Shown here one piece after another: positions 58,690 through 64,000 of a DNA stretch of 64,000 nt. This DNA comes from Antedon mediterranea (taxonomy: Eukaryota > Echinodermata > Crinoidea > Comatulida > Antedonidae): the NCBI RefSeq assembly GCF_964355755.1, contig NC_092670.1, forward strand, positions 25,467,795 through 25,531,794, in the 5' to 3' direction. Within the stretch, counting starts at the first letter, position 1. Every line of letters begins with the position of its first letter. The notes beneath the pieces are model-generated. The model had not been told where the DNA came from, searched no databases, and saw only the letters and a list, made by a program, of their open reading frames with translations. Both the position numbers and the translations under genes were made by a program.

Positions 58690-59330
58690 GTAAGATTAGA
58701 ACAATTATTTTGGCATTCCAAAGATTTTATTTTTCTGCCAAGGATAGCCATTTTCAAGTACCAAATAAATAAAACATAATTATTTGATTTGAGTGAAATA
58801 TAGTCGACATTATCACACAGACAAAGCCTACCTACAACTCTGCCTACAGTTTAAATAGGGTCTACAATACATTAGTCTATCATAAAGAAAACAATTTATG
58901 ACTTATGACCTACGGTACTATACACTGAGGGTACCGTATTTTATTTTATTTTTCAAAACTGCTTTGAAATGTTTTACTATAAACATATATTATTGGTTTT
59001 ATATTATAAATAAAATACTAGGCCTAGGTCAAAATATAAATGGTAGGCCCTAATATAGGCCCAGACCAAGCTTGTTGGGCACGGGACTGGTTAATAGTGT
59101 GGCCTCAAATCAATAAGAATTCATATTCACTGCAGTGTACCCTAACTCAAGATTTAACAAAAGAGTATTGTAAATCTAAGCTTAAGTTAATAATTCTTAC
59201 CTTCTTATAAAACATATACATGACAGCACTTCAGTGTAAAACTAACCGTTGAAACCAAACGAGCGGAATTATGGACACGTCAATTTGCCAATACATGCTT
59301 TGCTTGGCGATAATGAATCTAGTCATACCG
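58690..59330. other. Intergenic, no supported gene
   Basis: AT-rich, with TAGGCC words near 59020-59060. Possible upstream part of the transposase gene, but no exon was recognised. Confidence 0.35.
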
Positions 59331-59334
59331 TTGT

Positions 59335-59895
59335 TTCTATATTAGCATGGCAATAATCTATCTTGTCATGTCAACATACACTCTTGTGTGAAGTCAACTT
59401 GGCAAGATAATCTATCTCATCATGTCGACATAATTTTTTTGGTAAAGTCAACTTGGCAAGATAATCTATCTCGTCATGTTGACATAAACCTATTTTGTGA
59501 ATTCAATTTGGCAAGATAATCTATCTGGTCATGCCGACATGCAATTTTGGTAACGTCAACTTGGCAAGATAATGTATCTCGTCATGACGACATATAATAG
59601 TTATTATGTCGACATAATAGCCATATTTATGTCGACTTGACAAGATATATTATCTCGACAAGTCGCCAAGTGGATGGCACTTGGACGCTTCAAGCGTCGA
59701 AGTAAAGTCAACTTGGCAAGTTAATCTATCTGGTCTAGTCGACATGTATTTATTAGGATGTCAACTTGGCAAGATAAGCTATCTCGCCATGTAGACATGT
59801 AATGGTTACTATGTCGACATAATAGTCATATTTATGTCGACTTGGCAAGATAAATTATCTCGACAAGTCGCCAAGTGAATGGCACTTTAACGCTT
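59335..59895. repeat. Array of ~40-bp palindrome-containing motifs
   Basis: About eight direct copies of GTCAACTTGGCAAGATAATC followed by TATCTCGTCATGTCGACAT, spaced about 57-65 bases. Two higher-order ~137-bp units (59555-59691 and 59759-59895) add an inverted copy (TTATCTCGACAAGTCGCCAAG) and end in TGGCACTT-ACGCTTC. TATGTCGACATA is a perfect palindrome. It lies upstream of the minus-strand transposase, so it may be a subterminal protein-binding array or an independent satellite. Confidence 0.85.
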
Positions 59896-60700
59896 CCGTA
59901 AATAAGCACAGTGACATTTAGTATATTTATTATAGCAAGAAACTTGATAATAAAACATTATTGTCGTAATTTTAGTACAACAATTGTTAACGATTTGGTG
60001 AATATGGACGCGTGACATGAACTATGTACAAACAACAACATGTATATTCGGACCATCAAAAAGAAGACAGGAACATGTTCATGGACATTGATTATTAAAA
60101 GAAGATTAAAGGAAGATGTGATTGGATATTGAGGGAGAGCGTCATTTCGACGATCGAGCATTCTCTACTCTCTATTAGAGCATGACGGATTAATGAATAA
60201 ATAATATGATCAGAACTATGCTGATGCGAAAACTCTATTCAAAGGTATTTAGCGATGGGCCCCGCGACGGGCTTTAGCCGGGCTTATAGCATCCAGTATG
60301 CTAAAATCCCTGCAAAATTTGGCGATAAATCGTGACATTTTGACACGGGTGGGCGTGCCAGGGACTTAAACTACTAATTTCACCCTGTCATTTCCCACAC
60401 TTGTGCTACCAACTCTCCATATTTTTCCACACTTGTGCTACCAGGCCCTCGAAAATATACCCGTAAATGCGGCACTTCCCCGTATGGAAATCTTTAAGAG
60501 TGACCCCCCCCCCCCCCCCCCCCGGGCACATCACTCTCGTACGGAATCTTAACTAGCATTCAGTGTCCGAATGGCAGCTGGATAGAAGCTGTTGCGAAAC
60601 CTATTAGTACGAGAAGTGATGGACCGGTATGGACCGGTTCTGATAGGTCTTTAGAGATATTTACCACATAAATTCTAACTTTGTCTAGGTATACATATGG
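59896..60700. other. Intergenic with repeats and a poly-C run
   Basis: A run of 20 C at 60504-60523, and CCACACTTGTGCTACCA twice (near 60397 and 60429). The stretch 60250-60540 is more GC-rich than its surroundings and is probably part of an unclassified repeat. Confidence 0.4.
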
Positions 60701-61470
60701 AACAACTATAATTGTAATGACAAAATGTTGCCCATATCCAATAATATGATCATAATTATGTGATACCGTAGTAAATAATATTATATTGGGTTTTTTTAGG
60801 TCAAGCGAAAACAATTCATTCTGTTTGTAAGCATTGTCGCTTGTTTCCTCTATGGTTTTACATACACATACAGAAATATTGACTTATCGTATCCGAAGCC
60901 TAAACAATGTAAAAGGTGGGTAGCAATTCTTTAATACAAAATAATAACAATAATAATTAAAGCCGAGTGCAATTTATTTAAAATAATCTGTGTAGTATAA
61001 AGTTTAAACCATTATGCTAATAGGCCTATTTGTTCTATATGTTTAAATTTTACAGCAGTGTAGGACCTAAATCAGAATTTTAACAAATGTATAGACGAGT
61101 TTAAACTTTATATATGTCAGGTACCATGTCACGGTTTGGACTATAAACTTCACCAATCAACGAATATTGTATAGGTTTAAGACTGATGATATTGTATTAT
61201 TAGCCAACAATAAACAAACAAGGCCAACAGCCATAAGTCGCGTATAGTGATACCGGACAAAATGAGTAGGCCTACGCTATAAATAACTAAACTATAGGAA
61301 TACCGTCAGCGGTGGTTCTAAACAATGTAACTAACCACATATAACACATGAAATATAAACACTATGATTATCAAATGTTTGATGTTAAATCCAGGTGATC
61401 TGTAAATATATCTACGTTAACATGTTATTTCTGTATACTAGCTATCATTATACAAGTTTGCGTACGTAAC
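60701..61470. repeat. Segmental duplication holding the anchor exon (copy 2)
   Basis: Same orientation copy of 22528-23298. At its right end the sequence runs on uninterrupted (GTACGTAACATTTACACAAG), showing the state before the LTR insertion at 23299. Confidence 0.9.
60800..60915 (+). CDS. Signal-anchor exon of a sialyltransferase-type gene (copy 2)
   Basis: Acceptor TTTTTTTAG, 116 nt, donor AAAG/GTGGGT, the same exon as 22628-22743 with one visible amino-acid change (Cys to Tyr in the hydrophobic span, LCG to LYG). It encodes a basic N-terminus, a membrane span and a stem beginning FTYTYRNIDLSYPKPKQCK. No start codon lies in the exon. No matching ATG microexon was found upstream in the duplicated block. 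Because the sequence at 63686 onward matches 35-330, which precedes the catalytic exons at 4138-5519, the rest of this gene may lie to the right of the window. Confidence 0.6.
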
Positions 61471-61656
61471 ATTTACACAAGATGCCGGTGGATGCCAAAA
61501 TCGAAAACTACATGCATCCTCATCAACACTTATGCATAGACTAATTATTAAATATTATAACATTGATTCTAATTATGATCTAACAATGATTAACTATACT
61601 GATACTCACTCTTGGGCTCTCAATTAACAACCGGCAATTAAACTGTAGTTTAAAAA
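61471..61656. other. Short spacer
   Basis: Between the anchor-exon duplication and GACA element copy B. No feature. Confidence 0.3.
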
Positions 61657-62361
61657 AAGGCCAACAGCCATTAAGTCGCATGCTACAATGCATAGTGATA
61701 CCGACCGAAACAGACCGACAGACAGACCGACAGACCGACCGACCGACCGACATAGTGAACTATACTGACCGAAATTACTAAACATGTTTAAAAATGTTGA
61801 AATGTTTAAAAACATTTATATTTTTTTAATTTACACGTGCGTAGCCTGTCACTTTTGACGTGCTATTTCGAGTTGAAAAGTAAGTCAAGAAAACAGAAAT
61901 CGGGCAAAAAGAGTGCGCAATAAAATTTAACGCGTAGTGCGCGCGCAAAAATATGCGCACTCATGGCAATTTTGTAAACGCTTAAAATTGCCTGAAACGT
62001 ACTCTTATTTCATCGAAAATAAATTTTGAAAATTTTAAGCGCGCGTACGCATGCATTACATGCGCTACGCACGTAATTGTATTGCCATATGATGATTTAT
62101 GCCCTGAAATTTATGAGTACCAAATTTTATTTAATTGTGATTCATGCTTGTGAAGATATGATTACAAACGTGATTTCGTTAAATCGTGCGTAGACCGCGT
62201 AATTTTTTATTGCGCACCGTGAAAACATAACCACATCGATTCCTGGCCATAAGGAATATACTGTGAAAAATTGACCTAGCTAGATTAAACTGATATCAAG
62301 ATAAGGTCAGAAAGCGATAAAACGCATAGTGATACCGGACCGACAGACCGACAGACAGACC

Positions 62362-62396
<35 letters not shown>

Positions 62397-62445
62397 CGAC
62401 CAACCGACCAACATAGTGAACTATAGAGTCGCGTCCACGCGACTA
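61657..62445. mobile_element. GACA-microsatellite element, copy B
   Basis: Same layout as copy A; ends AGTCGCGTCCACGCGACT, a perfect short hairpin. The right microsatellite is expanded to about ten GACA units near 62344-62396. Confidence 0.88.
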
Positions 62446-62497
62446 ATAATATTCCGTGTCTCAGAAAGACACGTGCGTCTTATTACTGCTTCTCGAG

Positions 62498-63684
62498 GCC
62501 CATTTACACTAGGACGATAACGATCGACGATAAATAAACAAATATGCATTGCTCATACATAAAACAAAAGAAATCTAAAAAGTTTTTATTCTATGACTAT
62601 TTAGGAACCATCTATGCTTCTTTTGATGAAAATGATATGTTCAGACGTCCAATCAAATGACGTCATGATTAGTAAGAGCAATAATATCGTGACAATACAA
62701 CGATATTTTTTGTTTATTGATCATGACGTCATTTGATTGGATTTAAAAAAAATATTATTTTATCAAAGACAGAATAAATGAGTATTCTATAATTCTAGAA
62801 CGAAAAACTTTCTAAATTATTTTGTTTTATATAAGAACAAGGCCAACAGCCATTAAGTCGCGTGCTACAATGCATAGTGATACCGGACCGACAGACAAAC
62901 AGACCGACAGACAGACCGACAGACAGACGGACCGACCGACATAGTGAACTATACTGACCGAAATTACTGAACATGTTTAAAAATGTTGAAATGTTTAAAA
63001 ACATTTATATTTTTTTAATTTACACGTGCGTAGCCTGTCACATTTGACGTGCTCGTATAACGTAATTTCGAGTTGAAAATTAAGTCAAGAAAACAGAAAT
63101 CGGGCAAAAAGTGTGCGCAATAACATTTAACGCGCAGTGCGCGCGCAAAAATCTGCGCACTCATGGCAATTTTGTAAACGCTTAAAATTGCCTGAAACGT
63201 ACTCTTATTTCATCGAAAATAAATTTTGAAAATTTTAAGCGCGCGTACGCATGCGTTACATGCGCTACGCACGTAATTGTATTGCCATATGATGATTTAT
63301 GCCCTGAAATTTATGAGTACCAAATTTTATTTAATTGTGATTCATGGTTGTTAAGATATGATTACAAACGTGATTTCGTTAAATCGTGCGTAGACCGCGT
63401 AATTTTTTATTGCGCACCGTGAAAACATAACCACATCGATTCCTGGCCATAAGGAATATTCTGTGAAAAATTGACTTAGCTAGATTAAACTGATATCAAG
63501 ATAAGGTCATAAAGCGATAAAACGCATAGTGATACCGGACCGACAGACAGACCGACAGACAGACCGACCGACAGACAGACAGACCGACCGACCGACTTAG
63601 TGAACTATAGAGTCGCTTCTACGCGACTAAAAATGCATGCTTATCTATTTATCGTCGATCGTTATCGTCCTAGTGTAAATGGGC
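62498..63684. mobile_element. TIR element containing GACA copy C
   Basis: Ends are GCCCATTTACACTAGGACGA and its complement, the inverted match extending about 40 bases (through AACGATCGACGATAAATA). The interior includes a short inverted pair around CAATCAAATGACGTCATGA (62650; inverse near 62725) and the GACA element. No gene. No clear target duplication; hAT-like by style only. Confidence 0.75.
62839..63628. mobile_element. GACA-microsatellite element, copy C
   Basis: Third copy, nested in the TIR element 62498-63684, same ends as A and B with a different number of GACA/GACC units. Confidence 0.88.
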
Positions 63685-63685
63685 T

Positions 63686-64000
63686 TTAAGAAGGTGTTTT
63701 CACACAGATCGCGAGGAAGTTTTATGATTATGAGTAGCCAAACAAGCGCGTTGCATTATGAGATATGTTTTGATAGAAAACTTTTGACTGGAAGTCAAAG
63801 TTATTTTTTGAACAAAAAAACCTCTGTATTTCAGTTAAATGATTTTTTTTTCGACTAATTTTTAATGAAAGTTAACCTATTTTGATACTTCAAAATGACC
63901 TACTTTTTTTTCGAAATCTTTTTTTTTTTATTTTTTTGGAATTAGTCAAAGGGACAATACATCTTTAAAATTGGAATAGTTTATAACAATAACACAAATG
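63686..64000. repeat. Copy of the left end of the window
   Basis: Direct match to 35-330 with a few differences, including a ~20-base extra segment near 63865. The match is still running at the window edge. Confidence 0.85.

Noticed and set aside
62329-62520. Protein of repeated RQTDRQTD residues
   Set aside because: A direct translation of the GACA microsatellite.
1-64000. rRNA, tRNA or other structured RNA genes
   Set aside because: No tRNA A/B box pair with a cloverleaf, rRNA core sequence or snRNA motif was recognised by eye. A covariance-model search would be needed to exclude small ones.

Overview
This window looks like AT-rich nuclear DNA of a marine invertebrate deuterostome, most likely an echinoderm. 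The pointers are spliced genes with GT-AG introns, animal-type alpha-2,8-sialyltransferases, a Gmr1-like Ty3/gypsy element, CR1-like LINEs, Helitron ends and the frequent word TAGGCCTA. The taxon is an inference. No rRNA, tRNA, CRISPR array or bacterial gene was seen. Exon borders below were placed by eye from splice signals, codon phase and paralogue comparison.

Left part (1-9 kb). A 3.5-kb inverted-repeat element carrying a dead LINE fragment is followed by two ST8Sia-type sialyltransferase genes lying tail to tail, 102 bp apart. The plus-strand gene shows only its two catalytic exons. The minus-strand gene has a signal-anchor exon, a stem exon and two catalytic exons, with one frameshift. 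Two nearly identical signal-anchor exons at 22.6 kb and 60.8 kb, and the repetition of the first ~300 bases of the window at its last ~315 bases, suggest a local array of sialyltransferase copies broken up by transposons.

Middle left (9-34 kb). This is a transposon graveyard: a Ty3/gypsy relic, several CR1-like LINE relics, two elements with TTAA target duplications, satellite and minisatellite arrays, two Helitron 3' ends, and a split solo LTR of the retrotransposon family found intact further right. One host-like gene (28.3-32.6 kb, six exons in matching phase) ends in a RING finger but carries homopolymer frameshifts.

Centre (34.1-55.1 kb). A 21-kb nested structure. A LINE is split by a Gmr1-like retrotransposon (5-bp target duplication GCATC, two identical 450-bp LTRs, primer-binding site, polypurine tract, gag with SCAN-like region, pol in the unusual order protease-integrase-RT-RNase H). 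Its leader is interrupted by a 14-kb insert with CCAGTTG/CAACTGG arrays at both ends. Inside that insert lie a 3.5-kb foldback element (AAG target duplication) and a 7.8-kb transposon with ~0.9-kb terminal inverted repeats. The 7.8-kb element carries a five-exon gene for a ~1500-residue protein with zinc fingers, a possible RNase H-like core, motifs like the XPG/FEN nuclease family and a C-terminal cysteine-rich CXC-like domain. This is the best candidate for a poorly described system.

Right part (55-64 kb). A minus-strand DDE integrase-like transposase is broken by a 1.35-kb insert flanked by a perfect-looking 240-bp direct duplication. Then come an array of palindromic ~40-bp motifs, the second anchor-exon duplication, three copies of a GACA/GACC-microsatellite element, and a TIR element enclosing one of those copies.
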